NCBI RefSeq assembly: GCF_900475595.1
Contig: NZ_LS483397.1
Span: 467,001 to 531,000 of the forward strand
Source: Streptococcus uberis
Lineage (GTDB): Bacteria; Bacillota; Bacilli; Lactobacillales; Streptococcaceae
Length of the DNA stretch: 64,000 nucleotides
Reading direction: 5' to 3'
Positions 46,274 to 55,979 of the stretch are shown here, one piece after another. Both the position numbers and the translations under genes were made by a program. Numbering within the stretch: position 1 is the stretch's first letter; every line of letters begins with the position of its first letter. The notes beneath the pieces are model-generated. The model was not told where the DNA came from. It searched no databases and saw nothing but the letters and a program-made list of their open reading frames with translations.

Positions 46274-47086
46274 TTAATTTTTGTGTTTAAAATCATAATC
46301 TTTTTGAATGGTAATTGATGTGATAACAATATTTTCTTTAGGTTTATCATTAGCATCAACTTCTGACTTAGCAATGGCATCAACGACATCCATGCCAGCA
46401 GTTACTTGACCAAAAACAGTATAAGAGCCATCTAAACTAGGATTTCCACCCTTATGATAAGCTTCTATAATGGGTTTTGGATAATGTTCTTTGGAAAGAG
46501 CCTTTTCCTGATTTTCACTGTTTTGATTGATGAAGAATTGGCTACCATTTGTATCTGCCCCAGCATTTGCCATGGCAAGAGCACCTCGAATGTTATATAA
46601 GTAAGGACTGATTTCATTGGCAAAGCCGTTTCCAGAATCAATTTTAGGATCCTTACCATTCCAGATGGATTGACCACCTGTCCCATCACCATTTGGATCT
46701 CCAGATTGAATCATAAAGTCAGAAATAACTCGGTGGAAGGTGAGATTGTTATAGTAACCTTTTTTTGCATGAGTCAAAAAATTTTCAACTGCAAGTGGGG
46801 CAAATTTTGGAAAGAGTTTGATGGTAATATCACCTTTGCTCGTTTTTAAGAGAACCTGTGCTTGATTATCTTTCAATTCAGTGGAGAGTTGAGGGAAGTC
46901 ATCTTTGTCAGCAACCATTGCTTTTTGAATCTGTGCTTCATATGCTTTGGCAGCTTGCTCGTTTTTTTTATTGGCAATTTGTTCATCAACATATTTGTCA
47001 CCTTTAATGGCACGGTCAATACTTTCGCAAGCACTTAAACTAAATAGGCTAAGTGTTAACAGTGCGAAGGAAATAATCTTTTTCAT
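46274..47086 (-). CDS. slrA: Peptidyl-prolyl isomerase lipoprotein (cyclophilin type)
   Basis: A 270-residue lipoprotein with lipobox Cys20 (FSLSAC), a short linker, and a cyclophilin domain from about 75. FHRVISDFMIQSGDPNGDGTG and NGSQFFINQN are the cyclophilin active-site motifs. It is the counterpart of pneumococcal SlrA, a surface rotamase that aids folding of exported proteins and colonisation. It is transcribed alone from the minus strand, RBS GAGGAG. Confidence 0.92.
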   Translation of the reverse strand: MKKIISFALLTLSLFSLSACESIDRAIKGDKYVDEQIANKKNEQAAKAYEAQIQKAMVADKDDFPQLSTELKDNQAQVLLKTSKGDITIKLFPKFAPLAVENFLTHAKKGYYNNLTFHRVISDFMIQSGDPNGDGTGGQSIWNGKDPKIDSGNGFANEISPYLYNIRGALAMANAGADTNGSQFFINQNSENQEKALSKEHYPKPIIEAYHKGGNPSLDGSYTVFGQVTAGMDVVDAIAKSEVDANDKPKENIVITSITIQKDYDFKHKN

Positions 47087-47166
47087 GGAGACTCCTCGAT
47101 ATGATTTTTCTTTATTTTATCACAAAGCTGCTCTAATGATAAGTATATTTAATTATTACTAAAAAA

Positions 47167-47175
47167 TGGTATAAT
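47167..47175 (+). promoter_or_regulatory. ftsK promoter, placed for a leaderless mRNA
   Basis: Extended -10 TGGTATAAT ends six bases before the ftsK ATG at 47182, so transcription should start on or next to the start codon; no ribosome site is present in GGTTGC. Confidence 0.6.
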
Positions 47176-47181
47176 GGTTGC

Positions 47182-49590
47182 ATGGCTATAAGAAATCAAC
47201 AGAAAAAAGGTGCTGGAAAAAAGCGCCAAACAAAAGCAGAAATTGAAAAACAAAAAGCAGTGAAACGAATGGTTTTTTCCATCTTATTGGCTTTCGTTTT
47301 GCTTTTTGCTGCAATCAGATTAGGTATTTTTGGGATTACAGCCTATAATGTTATCCGATTCATGGTAGGTAGTTTGGCTTATCTCTTTATTTTTGCCGTG
47401 ATTACCTATCTTTTCCTCTTCAAATGGCTTCGTCAGCAAGAAGGGTTAATTGCGGGTTTTATCACAACCTTTATTGGCTTGTTAATTGAGTGGCACGCTT
47501 ATCTTTTTGCCTTACCGACAATTAAGGACAAAGAAATTTTTACCTGGACAGCCCGTCTTGTGACCAGGGATTTACTGCATTTTAAAATCGAAACCTTTGT
47601 TGGTGGCGGTATGATTGGGGCCTTGCTCTACAAACCGGTTTCCTTCTTGTTTTCAAACATTGGTTCCTTTTTCATCGGTGCTCTAATTATCCTCTTGGGA
47701 ATTTTTTTAATGACTCCTTGGGATGTTTACGACTTGGCTCATTTTGCTAAGTCTTGGTTGAAAGGCTTAGCCGATTACCATTATCGCAAAAAAGAGGAGA
47801 GCTTTATTAAACGGGAAGAGGCAAAAGCGCAGGCTGCGCAAGAACAATTGGAACGAGAAGCTATGGAAGCTGAACAAGCATTGCAAATGCAGAATCGTTC
47901 GGTGGACTATGAAACAGGTGAGATTTTAGAACACACAGATATCATTCCACTTGAGGGACAAGAAAATCAAATGGAAATGCTGGAACCTGAAATTATTGCT
48001 TATGAGTCTCATCCTGCTTCAGAATTGATTGATTTTCCTTTAGATGATTTGGAAAATATAAGTCAAGGTCAGGACAGTATAGCTGATGGGAACCCTCTGG
48101 ATGAGATGATGGCAGAGGATGGTGACGATGAACCTGTCGAGGTTGATTTCACAGCCAAAGCAAACCTTCTATACAAATTGCCCACTATTGATCTTTTTGC
48201 ACCGGACCGACCAAAAGACCAATCCAAAGAAAAGAACTTGGTGCGTAAGAATATTAAAGTTTTAGAAGACACCTTCAGGAGTTTTGGTATTGATGTTAAG
48301 GTTGAACGTGCTGAAATTGGCCCTTCTGTTACCAAATATGAAATAAAACCTGCAGTCGGAGTTCGCGTTAATCGCATTTCCAACTTGGCAGATGATTTGG
48401 CCTTAGCCTTAGCAGCTAAGGATGTTCGTATCGAGGCGCCTATTCCTGGTAAATCATTAGTAGGGATTGAAGTGCCTAATTCGGAGATTGCTACTGTATC
48501 TTTCAGAGAGTTGTGGGAACAGTCCAATACTTCTGAAGACAAACTTTTAGAAGTACCTTTAGGAAAAGCTGTCAATGGGAAGGCTCGTAGCTTTGATTTA
48601 ACACGGATGCCTCATTTATTAGTAGCTGGCTCTACAGGTTCTGGGAAATCAGTAGCTGTCAATGGTATTATATCTAGCATTTTAATGAAAGCAAGACCTG
48701 ATCAAGTTAAATTCTTGATGGTAGATCCAAAAATGGTTGAACTCTCGGTATATAATGATATTCCTCATTTGTTAATTCCAGTCGTTACCAATCCTCGAAA
48801 AGCTAGTAAGGCTTTGCAGAAGGTTGTTGACGAAATGGAAAACCGATACGAACTCTTTAGTAAAGTGGGGGTTCGTAATATTGCTGGTTATAATGCAAAA
48901 GTAGAAGATTATAATAGTCAGTCGGAACAAAAACAAATACCATTGCCTCTCATCGTTGTTATTGTCGATGAGTTAGCAGACTTAATGATGGTTGCTAGCA
49001 AAGAGGTAGAAGATGCTATTATTCGTTTAGGTCAAAAAGCGCGTGCAGCTGGTATTCACATGATCTTAGCCACACAACGTCCGTCAGTTGACGTTATCTC
49101 TGGTTTAATTAAAGCTAACGTTCCTTCACGGATCGCTTTTGCGGTTTCATCTGGAACAGATAGCCGTACGATTTTAGATGAGAATGGTGCGGAAAAATTA
49201 CTTGGGCGTGGGGATATGTTATTTAAACCAATTGATGAGAACCATCCAGTCCGCCTTCAAGGGTCGTTTATCTCTGATGATGACGTGGAACGCATTGTTG
49301 ACTTTATCAAAAATCAAGCTGATGCAGATTACGATGATGCTTTTGATCCTGGTGAAGTGACTGAAAATGATTTTTCTTCTGGCTCAGCTGATGCTTCAGA
49401 AGGTGATCCACTTTTTGAAGAAGCAAAAGCCCTTGTTTTAGAAACCCAAAAAGCTTCTGCTTCAATGATTCAAAGACGTCTTTCGGTTGGTTTCAATCGT
49501 GCCACTCGTTTAATGGATGAACTCGAAGAAGCTGGAGTCATCGGACCAGCAGAAGGAACGAAACCTCGAAAAGTATTGCAAACACAATAA
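47182..49590 (+). CDS. ftsK: DNA translocase FtsK/SpoIIIE
   Basis: An 802-residue DNA pump of the division septum. Basic amino terminus, four membrane helices at about 28-180, a linker rich in Glu/Gln, an alpha domain, and the RecA-like motor with Walker [10 protein letters not shown] near residue 483 and Walker B in [10 protein letters not shown]. The carboxyl gamma winged-helix ([20 protein letters not shown]) reads KOPS-like guide sequences. It moves chromosome ends through the closing septum. The ATG has no RBS but lies seven bases after a -10, suggesting a leaderless transcript. Confidence 0.95.
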   Translation: MAIRNQQKKGAGKKRQTKAEIEKQKAVKRMVFSILLAFVLLFAAIRLGIFGITAYNVIRFMVGSLAYLFIFAVITYLFLFKWLRQQEGLIAGFITTFIGLLIEWHAYLFALPTIKDKEIFTWTARLVTRDLLHFKIETFVGGGMIGALLYKPVSFLFSNIGSFFIGALIILLGIFLMTPWDVYDLAHFAKSWLKGLADYHYRKKEESFIKREEAKAQAAQEQLEREAMEAEQALQMQNRSVDYETGEILEHTDIIPLEGQENQMEMLEPEIIAYESHPASELIDFPLDDLENISQGQDSIADGNPLDEMMAEDGDDEPVEVDFTAKANLLYKLPTIDLFAPDRPKDQSKEKNLVRKNIKVLEDTFRSFGIDVKVERAEIGPSVTKYEIKPAVGVRVNRISNLADDLALALAAKDVRIEAPIPGKSLVGIEVPNSEIATVSFRELWEQSNTSEDKLLEVPLGKAVNGKARSFDLTRMPHLLVAGSTGSGKSVAVNGIISSILMKARPDQVKFLMVDPKMVELSVYNDIPHLLIPVVTNPRKASKALQKVVDEMENRYELFSKVGVRNIAGYNAKVEDYNSQSEQKQIPLPLIVVIVDELADLMMVASKEVEDAIIRLGQKARAAGIHMILATQRPSVDVISGLIKANVPSRIAFAVSSGTDSRTILDENGAEKLLGRGDMLFKPIDENHPVRLQGSFISDDDVERIVDFIKNQADADYDDAFDPGEVTENDFSSGSADASEGDPLFEEAKALVLETQKASASMIQRRLSVGFNRATRLMDELEEAGVIGPAEGTKPRKVLQTQ

Positions 49591-49620
49591 AAAGATTGAC
49601 TAGAGATAGTCAATCTTTTT
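49590..49620. terminator. Bidirectional terminator between ftsK and the DUF3397 gene
   Basis: AAAAAGATTGACTA / TAGTCAATCTTTTT perfect stem with GAGA loop. Confidence 0.9.
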
Positions 49621-49975
49621 ATACTTTTGTGCTAAAAATCAGGATAACTAAAACCAGATAAGCAAACAGAGTGATTAAAAAGCCAATTCGCCAAAATAAT
49701 TTAAAAAAACGAGGGTAATGAAACTTTTGTGACTTCATTACTAGCGTTAAGGAAATTGCAATAGCTAGCAATGATAGGACAATAAAATAATAAGGAAGTA
49801 GGTTGTTATCATAAAATTTCCCAGATACAAGAGCAATTTCAAGAGCAAACAATACAAATGCTAGGTCAGGGAATTTAATCCCATAGCGCTCAAGACGAAA
49901 CAGTTTTACCATGATTTGGGAAAAAAGGGGTGTCAAAACAATAAATAAAAGTGCAATTAATTTATAGGTTATCAT
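49619..49975 (-). CDS. DUF3397-type membrane protein
   Basis: A 118-residue protein with four predicted helices and short loops, similar to the DUF3397 family of Firmicutes (YLFxLERYGIKFPDL-like element at about 25-40, KLFRLERYGIKFPDLAFVLF). Function is unknown. It is transcribed alone and converges on ftsK. Confidence 0.72.
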   Translation of the reverse strand: MITYKLIALLFIVLTPLFSQIMVKLFRLERYGIKFPDLAFVLFALEIALVSGKFYDNNLLPYYFIVLSLLAIAISLTLVMKSQKFHYPRFFKLFWRIGFLITLFAYLVLVILIFSTKV

Positions 49976-50112
49976 GCTTTTATTTTATACCCTTTCTAGG
50001 GTATTGTAAACTCTTTATTATCTACTGATTCTAAAATATCTGATCACTTTTATATAAAATAGAAGTGACTTGAATGACTAAATATATTTAATCAGAATTC
50101 ACACAATTTAGC

Positions 50113-50219
50113 TTGCATTTTTTGAGAACTAGTGTATAATAGTAAGGTATGCTATATGCATACCTGTGGGAGGTAAAAATCTTAATTACCGCCAAAACCA
50201 CAACAGGAGGATTTTAAAA
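50113..50219 (+). promoter_or_regulatory. rplK-rplA promoter and structured leader
   Basis: -35 TTGCAT (50113-50118), 16-base spacer, -10 TATAAT (50135-50140). The leader starts with a hairpin AGGTATGC / GCATACCT (50145-50166), followed by GTGGGAGG and AGGAGG before the ATG. In bacteria L1 represses the rplKA message; the leader and the spacer at 50672-50712 are the places where such a site would lie, but I cannot identify it with certainty. Confidence 0.6.
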
Positions 50220-50645
50220 ATGGCTAAAAAAGTCGAAAAACTTGTAAAACTTCAAATTCCTGCTGGTAAAGCAACACCAGCTCCACCAGTTGGACCAGCA
50301 CTTGGTCAAGCAGGTATCAACATTATGGGATTCACTAAAGAATTTAACGCTCGTACAGCTGATCAAGCTGGTATGATCATCCCAGTTGTTATCACAGTTT
50401 ATGAAGACAAATCGTTTGATTTCATCACAAAAACTCCGCCAGCAGCAGTTCTATTGAAAAAAGCTGCAGGTGTTGAAAAAGGATCAGGCACACCTAACAA
50501 AACGAAAGTTGCAACAGTTACTCGTGCACAAGTACAAGAAATTGCTGAAACTAAAATGCCAGATTTAAACGCTGCAAACCTTGAGTCTGCAGTGCGTATG
50601 ATCGAAGGTACTGCTCGTTCAATGGGATTCACAGTAACTGACTAA
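50220..50645 (+). CDS. rplK: 50S ribosomal protein L11
   Basis: A 141-residue ribosomal protein of the GTPase-associated centre. Start is the ATG at 50220 ([19 protein letters not shown]) with AGGAGG ten bases upstream; the longer in-frame reading from 50166 includes the leader. [19 protein letters not shown] and the thiostrepton-loop region [14 protein letters not shown] are intact. It is co-transcribed with rplA. Confidence 0.97.
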   Translation: MAKKVEKLVKLQIPAGKATPAPPVGPALGQAGINIMGFTKEFNARTADQAGMIIPVVITVYEDKSFDFITKTPPAAVLLKKAAGVEKGSGTPNKTKVATVTRAQVQEIAETKMPDLNAANLESAVRMIEGTARSMGFTVTD

Positions 50646-50670
50646 TCAGTTTTGAACCCTATTACCCGCA

Positions 50671-50716
50671 AGACTTCATCATAATTTGATGAGTGACGTG
50701 GGAGATTTTAAATCAA
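50671..50716 (+). promoter_or_regulatory. Hairpin in the rplK-rplA spacer, possible L1 site
   Basis: ACTTCATCA / TGATGAGT forms a stem extended by ACCCGC with GTGGG across an internal loop (AAG / GAC). L1 binding sites on mRNA are helices interrupted by asymmetric loops like this. It could also be only a processing element. Low to moderate support. Confidence 0.4.
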
Positions 50717-50750
50717 ATCGATATGACCACATTACAAGGAGAATTTTAAA

Positions 50751-51440
50751 ATGGCTAAAAAAAGCAAACAAATGCGTGCAGCACTTGAAAAAGTGGATAG
50801 CACAAAAGCGTACAGTGTAGAAGAAGCTGTAGCATTAATCAAAGAAACTAACTTCGCAAAATTTGACGCATCTGTAGAAGTTGCCTACAACTTAAACATT
50901 GATGTTCGTAAAGCTGACCAACAAATCCGTGGTGCAATGGTATTGCCAAACGGAACTGGTAAAACACAACGTGTTCTTGTATTTGCACGTGGTGCTAAAG
51001 CTGAAGAAGCTAAAGCTGCTGGTGCAGACTTCGTTGGTGAAGATGATTTAGTAGCTAAAATCAATGGCGGATGGCTTGATTTTGATGTTGTTATTGCAAC
51101 ACCAGATATGATGGCAATCGTTGGTCGTTTAGGACGTGTCTTAGGACCTCGTAACTTAATGCCAAACCCTAAAACTGGTACAGTAACTATGGATGTTGCT
51201 AAAGCAGTTGAAGAGTCTAAAGGTGGTAAAATCACTTACCGTGCTGATAAAGCTGGTAACGTTCAAGCTATCATCGGTAAAGTATCATTTGATGCTGACA
51301 AACTTGTTGAAAACTTTAAAGCTTTCAACGATGTTATGGTTAAATCAAAACCATCAACAGCTAAAGGTACTTATATGACAAACGTGTCAATCACATCAAC
51401 ACAAGGTGTTGGTATCAAAGTTGACCCATCATCATTATAA
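50751..51440 (+). CDS. rplA: 50S ribosomal protein L1
   Basis: A 229-residue protein that builds the L1 stalk. The family motif KIxxRxDKxGxxxxxIGKxSF is seen in [21 protein letters not shown], split here around residue 165, and [15 protein letters not shown] is the conserved RNA-binding loop. RBS AAGGAGA. It is followed by a strong terminator. Confidence 0.97.
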   Translation: MAKKSKQMRAALEKVDSTKAYSVEEAVALIKETNFAKFDASVEVAYNLNIDVRKADQQIRGAMVLPNGTGKTQRVLVFARGAKAEEAKAAGADFVGEDDLVAKINGGWLDFDVVIATPDMMAIVGRLGRVLGPRNLMPNPKTGTVTMDVAKAVEESKGGKITYRADKAGNVQAIIGKVSFDADKLVENFKAFNDVMVKSKPSTAKGTYMTNVSITSTQGVGIKVDPSSL

Positions 51441-51447
51441 TGACAAG

Positions 51448-51475
51448 AAAAAAACTATCTTCGGATAGTTTTTTT
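51448..51475 (+). terminator. rplA terminator
   Basis: AAAAAACTATC-TTCG-GATAGTTTTTT: perfect stem closed by a stable UUCG tetraloop. Confidence 0.92.
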
Positions 51476-51541
51476 GTTTGATTAGCAGTCAAAATTTCTT
51501 AATGACTCCTAACCATTGTCCTATTCATATTTCATCATTTA

Positions 51542-51550
51542 TGGTAAAAT
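51542..51550 (+). promoter_or_regulatory. pyrH promoter (extended -10)
   Basis: TGGTAAAAT, 29 bases before the pyrH GTG. Confidence 0.5.
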
Positions 51551-51579
51551 AGTAAAGACAAAATAAGGAGATAAACATA

Positions 51580-52308
51580 GTGGAACCAAAATATCAACGT
51601 ATTTTAATCAAATTATCCGGTGAAGCCTTAGCGGGTGATAAAGGTGTTGGAATTGATATCCCAACGGTACAAACCATTGCTAAAGAAATTGCTGAAGTTC
51701 ACCAATCGGGTGTTCAAATTGCACTTGTAATTGGTGGTGGTAATTTATGGCGAGGCGAGCCAGCTGCAGAAGCAGGTATGGACCGTGTTCAAGCTGACTA
51801 CACTGGAATGCTTGGAACAGTCATGAATGCCTTAGTTATGGCAGATAGCCTTCAACATTATGGTGTTGACACACGCGTACAAACAGCTATTCCGATGCAA
51901 AATGTTGCAGAATCCTATATCAGAGGACGTGCCTTACGTCATCTCGAAAAAGGTCGTATAGTTGTTTTTGGAGCTGGTATTGGATCCCCTTATTTTTCAA
52001 CGGACACAACTGCGGCCTTACGAGCTGCGGAAATTGAAGCAGATGCCATTTTGATGGCCAAAAATGGCGTTGATGGGGTCTATAATGCTGACCCAAGAAA
52101 AGATGCCAATGCTGTTAAATTTGATGAATTGACCCATGGTGAAGTCATTAAACGTGGCCTAAAAATTATGGATGCAACAGCCTCAACACTTTCAATGGAT
52201 AATGATATTGACCTTGTCGTCTTCAATATGAATGAAGCGGGCAATATCAAACGTGTTGTTTTTGGAGAACATATCGGAACGACAGTTTCCAATAAAGCAA
52301 ACGACTAA
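51580..52308 (+). CDS. pyrH: Uridylate kinase
   Basis: A 242-residue hexameric UMP kinase of the amino acid kinase family. [13 protein letters not shown] at the start, [11 protein letters not shown] near residue 47, and [20 protein letters not shown] near the end are family features. The start is GTG with AAGGAG eight bases upstream. It is 35 bases ahead of frr, the usual pair. Confidence 0.96.
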   Translation: MEPKYQRILIKLSGEALAGDKGVGIDIPTVQTIAKEIAEVHQSGVQIALVIGGGNLWRGEPAAEAGMDRVQADYTGMLGTVMNALVMADSLQHYGVDTRVQTAIPMQNVAESYIRGRALRHLEKGRIVVFGAGIGSPYFSTDTTAALRAAEIEADAILMAKNGVDGVYNADPRKDANAVKFDELTHGEVIKRGLKIMDATASTLSMDNDIDLVVFNMNEAGNIKRVVFGEHIGTTVSNKAND

Positions 52309-52343
52309 AGAGATTATCAGTATTTAAGGAGAAAAAAGAAAAC

Positions 52344-52901
52344 ATGGCAAATGCTATTATAGAAAAAGCAAACCAACGCTTTGAACAATCATTTCAATCA
52401 TTATCACGTGAATATGCAAGTATTCGTGCAGGTCGTGCAAATGCAAGTTTATTAGATCGTATTCAAGTTGAATATTATGGGGTTCCAACACCTTTAAATC
52501 AGTTAGCTTCAATCACAGTTCCAGAAGCTCGTGTATTATTGATTTCACCATTTGATAAATCATCTATCAAAGATATTGAACGTGCCATCAATGCTTCTGA
52601 TTTAGGGATTACTCCGGCAAATGACGGTTCTGTTATCCGTTTAGTTATTCCAGCATTGACGGAAGAAACACGTAAAGAATTGGCTAAAGAAGTGAAAAAA
52701 GTCGGCGAAAATCAAAAGATTGCCATTCGTAACATCCGTCGTGATGCTATGGATGAAGCTAAAAAACAAGAAAAAGACAAAGAAATTACAGAAGATGAGT
52801 TGAAAGCTTTGGAAAAAGATATCCAAAAAGCAACTGACCAAGCTATCAAGCATATTGACGGCATGACTTCTGAAAAAGAAAAAGAACTGTTAACTGTCTA
52901 A
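52344..52901 (+). CDS. frr: Ribosome recycling factor
   Basis: A 185-residue RRF with the three-helix bundle ([17 protein letters not shown] start, [18 protein letters not shown]) and the small domain with [34 protein letters not shown] is the signature near residue 125. It recycles ribosomes after termination with EF-G. RBS AAGGAGA. Confidence 0.96.
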   Translation: MANAIIEKANQRFEQSFQSLSREYASIRAGRANASLLDRIQVEYYGVPTPLNQLASITVPEARVLLISPFDKSSIKDIERAINASDLGITPANDGSVIRLVIPALTEETRKELAKEVKKVGENQKIAIRNIRRDAMDEAKKQEKDKEITEDELKALEKDIQKATDQAIKHIDGMTSEKEKELLTV

Positions 52902-52940
52902 TAATGGCAGATAGTCCTTTTTCAACAATATCATTATCAT

Positions 52941-52998
52941 AAAAGGAGGTAGACAATCATTTCAAAAATCTTTGTTTTGAACGGTTGTCTCCTTTTTT
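52941..52998 (+). terminator. Large hairpin / terminator between frr and cvfB
   Basis: AAAAGGAGGTAGACAA pairs with TTGTCTCCTTTTTT, leaving GT bulged, and an inner TTCAAAA / TTTTGAA stem sits in the loop. A T run ends it 18 bases before the cvfB start. It hides an internal GGAGG. Most likely the frr terminator, but an attenuator for cvfB is possible. Confidence 0.7.
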
Positions 52999-53015
52999 AA
53001 AAGAAAGAAAAAAAC

Positions 53016-53870
53016 ATGAATGAATTATTAGCAACAACAGTTACCGGATTAATTAGGGAAGAAAATGAACAGTCTTACTTTGTTCAAAAGGATGGTTTTA
53101 TCATCACCTTGTCCAAAGAAGAGGGCCAACATGCCATTGGTGACATGGTAACCGGATTTGTCTATTTGGATATGAAACAAAAATTACGGATGACAACAAA
53201 AGCCATTCAATCAACTCGGGATAGTTACGGTTGGGGCGATGTTGTTGATGTACGACGTGATTTGGGGGTTTTCGTCGATACAGGCATTCCGGAAAAAGAA
53301 ATTGTTGTCTCTTTAGACCTTTTACCTGAGATGAAGGAATTATGGCCTAAAAAAGGAGACCGTCTTTACATCAAACTGGAAGTAGATAAAAAGGATCGCA
53401 TCTGGGGAATCCCTGCTGAACCAGAAGTATTTCAAAAAATGGCTGATCCCGCTTATAACAATATGCAAAATCAAAACTGGCCTGCGATTGTCTATCGCCT
53501 AAAATTATCAGGAACCTTTGTTTATTTACCAGAAAATAACATGTTGGGCTACATACACCCGAGTGAGCGTTATCAGGAGCCACGTCTTGGACAGGTTCTA
53601 GATGCTCGCGTTATTGGTTTCAGAGAGGTAGACAGAACCTTAAATTTATCCGTAAAACCACGATCATTTGAAATGTTAGAAAATGATGCCCAAATGATTC
53701 TTACCTATTTAGAATCAAATGGTGGCTTTATGACTTTAAATGATAAATCGACACCGGATGAGATCAAAGCGACCTTTGGCATTTCAAAAGGTCAATTTAA
53801 AAAAGCACTGGGTGGGTTGATGAAAGCAAAACGCATTAAGCAGGATGCAAGTGGCACTGAATTAATATAA
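53016..53870 (+). CDS. cvfB: CvfB-like S1-domain RNA-binding protein
   Basis: A 284-residue protein of the CvfB family. It contains S1-type OB folds (about 3-60, 68-130 and 145-215, with VYLPENNMLGYIHPSERYQ) and a carboxyl winged-helix (about 225-280, DKSTPDEIKATFGISKGQFK). In S. aureus and S. pneumoniae homologues bind RNA and affect virulence gene expression. RBS AAAGAAAGA. It stands alone between terminators. Confidence 0.88.
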   Translation: MNELLATTVTGLIREENEQSYFVQKDGFIITLSKEEGQHAIGDMVTGFVYLDMKQKLRMTTKAIQSTRDSYGWGDVVDVRRDLGVFVDTGIPEKEIVVSLDLLPEMKELWPKKGDRLYIKLEVDKKDRIWGIPAEPEVFQKMADPAYNNMQNQNWPAIVYRLKLSGTFVYLPENNMLGYIHPSERYQEPRLGQVLDARVIGFREVDRTLNLSVKPRSFEMLENDAQMILTYLESNGGFMTLNDKSTPDEIKATFGISKGQFKKALGGLMKAKRIKQDASGTELI

Positions 53871-53885
53871 AGCAGTGATAGAATT

Positions 53886-53914
53886 AAAAAACTTTGCTCT
53901 GGGCAAAGTTTTTT
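53886..53914 (+). terminator. cvfB terminator
   Basis: AAAAACTTTGC / GCAAAGTTTTT stem with TCTGG loop and a T run. Confidence 0.85.
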
Positions 53915-53953
53915 GCTACAATAAGTCCATTAGATTTTGTGATAGGAGCAGTT

Positions 53954-54463
53954 ATGGAAAGAGCTATTTTTGCCGGTGGTTGTTTTTGGTGTATGGTTCA
54001 ACCTTTTGAAGAATTGGATGGGATTGTTTCCGTACGCAGTGGCTATACAGGTGGACATGTACCTAATCCAAGCTATGAGCAAGTTTGTTCTAAAACAACA
54101 GGGCATACCGAAGCCGTTGAGATTATTTTTGATCCTCAAAAAATAGATTATTCTGATTTGGTTGAACTATACTGGCAGCAAACAGATCCGACAGACGCCT
54201 TTGGCCAATTCGAGGATCGTGGTGATAATTATCGCCCCGTTATTTTCTATTTTGACGAGCGCCAAAAGGAAATAGCCGAGCAATCCAGAGAAAACTTACA
54301 GTTATCAGGTCGCTTTCAAGACCCAATTGTCACTCAAATTGAAGAGGCTCAGCCTTTTTACCTAGCAGAAGACTATCACCAAGCTTTTTACAGAAAGAAT
54401 CCAGAACGCTATGCGCAGAGCAGTAAACAAAGACACGACTTTTTAGAGGAGAATTGGCATTGA
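53954..54463 (+). CDS. msrA: Peptide methionine sulfoxide reductase MsrA
   Basis: A 169-residue MsrA that reduces methionine-S-sulfoxide. The active site is GGCFWC with Cys10. Start is the ATG at 53954 with GGAG upstream; an earlier in-frame ATG has no ribosome site. No MsrB domain is fused, unlike some streptococcal forms. The stop overlaps the TTG start of yozE. Confidence 0.95.
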   Translation: MERAIFAGGCFWCMVQPFEELDGIVSVRSGYTGGHVPNPSYEQVCSKTTGHTEAVEIIFDPQKIDYSDLVELYWQQTDPTDAFGQFEDRGDNYRPVIFYFDERQKEIAEQSRENLQLSGRFQDPIVTQIEEAQPFYLAEDYHQAFYRKNPERYAQSSKQRHDFLEENWH

Positions 54464-54675
54464 GAAAATCCTTTTACAGCTGGTTAATGACACAACGGAA
54501 TCCCAAATCGGATGAACCGGTGGCAATATTAGCAGATTTAGCTTTTGACGATACAACATTTCCCAAACATAGCGATGATTTTGAGGTAATCAGTCGTTAT
54601 TTAGAGGATCAAGCCATTTTTTCCTTTAACTTAGGTCACTTTGATGCTATTTGGGAAGACTATCTTAATCATTAA
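54460..54675 (+). CDS. yozE: YozE/UPF0346 family protein
   Basis: A 71-residue protein with a YozE SAM-like helical fold ([20 protein letters not shown]). Start is the TTG at 54460, overlapping the msrA TGA by four bases, with AGGAG nine bases upstream; this gives the exact length of homologues. Function is unknown. It pairs with msrA. Confidence 0.9.
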   Translation: MRKSFYSWLMTQRNPKSDEPVAILADLAFDDTTFPKHSDDFEVISRYLEDQAIFSFNLGHFDAIWEDYLNH

Positions 54676-54679
54676 AACA

Positions 54680-54710
54680 GAGCTTTGCCAATATGGGCAG
54701 GCTTTTTTTA
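54680..54710 (+). terminator. Terminator after yozE
   Basis: AGAGCTTTGCC / GGGCAGGCTTT imperfect stem and a T run. Confidence 0.55.
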
Positions 54711-54813
54711 GTTGCTCATTTTGTTAGGAAGGCATGCCATGTAAACTTTAAAAGTTATCACTGTCTTCTCTTTTCTTTTAAAAAGGATTTATAATCACAC
54801 CTTCTTATTTTTT

Positions 54814-54822
54814 TGTTATAAT
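54814..54822 (+). promoter_or_regulatory. phoH promoter (extended -10)
   Basis: TGTTATAAT, 33 bases before the start codon. Confidence 0.55.
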
Positions 54823-54855
54823 GAAAGTAGATATTGATAGAAAAGGAAGACACTT

Positions 54856-55935
54856 TTGCAAGAATACTCTGTTGAAATCACACTTAATCATCCAGATGAT
54901 GTTTTAGCTTTATTTGGCAGCAATGAGCGTCACTTAAAACTAATTGAAAACCATTTAGAAGTTATCATTCATGCAAGAACAGAACGCGTTCAGATTATTG
55001 GCGATGACCATGACAATGTGGAACTGGCACGACTAACTATCCAAGCTCTGCAAGTGCTAGTGGGTAGAGGCATGATGGTAAATACTTCAGATGTAGTCAC
55101 AGCGCTTTCCATGGCTGAAAAAGGGACCATCGATAAATTTGTGGCTCTCTATGAAGAAGAAATTATCAAAGATAATAATGGTAAAGCCATTCGTGTCAAA
55201 ACACTGGGACAAAAAGTCTACGTTGATAGTGTTAAAAAACACGATGTTGTCTTTGGGATTGGCCCTGCGGGGACAGGAAAAACCTTTTTGGCAGTCACTC
55301 TAGCCGTTACAGCCTTAAAAAGAGGACAGGTTAAACGGATTGTATTGACCAGACCTGCAGTTGAAGCTGGCGAAAGCTTAGGGTTTTTACCAGGTGATTT
55401 AAAAGAGAAAGTGGATCCTTACCTCAGACCAGTTTATGATGCCCTTTATCAGATTCTAGGCAAAGAACAGACGACTCGACTGATGGAACGTGACATTATT
55501 GAGATTGCCCCCCTCGCTTATATGCGTGGAAGAACCTTAGAGGATGCATTTGTCATTTTGGATGAAGCCCAAAATACAACCATCATGCAAATGAAAATGT
55601 TCCTAACCCGTCTTGGTTTCAATTCCAAAATGATTATCAATGGTGATACCAGTCAGATTGACTTACCGCAAAAAGTAAAATCAGGTCTCGTAGATGCTAG
55701 TCAAAAGTTACAACACATCAAAGCCATTGATTTTGTTTACTTTTCTGCAAGTGATGTTGTACGACATCCAGTGGTAGCTGATATCATCAAAGCCTATGAG
55801 CATAAGGAAAGAGGCGGTGATATGGCTGGCGCGGGACAGAATCAACATGACATACCAAAAGAAAATGCTCAGACATCTGGCTTAACAAGCTATGAGGTTA
55901 TCGGAGAATTACCTGAAGATAAGATTGACAAATAA
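54856..55935 (+). CDS. phoH: PhoH-like ATPase
   Basis: A 359-residue P-loop NTPase with an amino-terminal KH-like region (about 1-90) and an RNA helicase-like ATPase domain: Walker A GPAGTGKTF at about 136-144 and Walker B VILDEAQN near 233. Start is TTG at 54856 with AAAGGAAG upstream, which yields the standard amino terminus. PhoH frequently sits before ybeY-dgkA-era, and does here with one gene inserted. A role in ribosome or RNA metabolism is inferred from this linkage. Confidence 0.92.
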   Translation: MQEYSVEITLNHPDDVLALFGSNERHLKLIENHLEVIIHARTERVQIIGDDHDNVELARLTIQALQVLVGRGMMVNTSDVVTALSMAEKGTIDKFVALYEEEIIKDNNGKAIRVKTLGQKVYVDSVKKHDVVFGIGPAGTGKTFLAVTLAVTALKRGQVKRIVLTRPAVEAGESLGFLPGDLKEKVDPYLRPVYDALYQILGKEQTTRLMERDIIEIAPLAYMRGRTLEDAFVILDEAQNTTIMQMKMFLTRLGFNSKMIINGDTSQIDLPQKVKSGLVDASQKLQHIKAIDFVYFSASDVVRHPVVADIIKAYEHKERGGDMAGAGQNQHDIPKENAQTSGLTSYEVIGELPEDKIDK

Positions 55936-55964
55936 AACGAGCTCTTCTTATGAAGAGCTTTTTG
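55936..55964 (+). terminator. phoH terminator
   Basis: CGAGCTCTTC / GAAGAGCTTTTT stem with TTAT loop. Confidence 0.8.
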
Positions 55965-55979
55965 TGAAAGGAGCGCATC

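Noticed and set aside
48069..48575. 168-codon antisense frame inside ftsK
   Set aside because: Shadow of the conserved motor-domain coding sequence, with no promoter or RBS.
50166..50219. Extended L11 start inside the leader
   Set aside because: The leader hairpin and the RBS before 50220 show that L11 starts at MAKKVEK.
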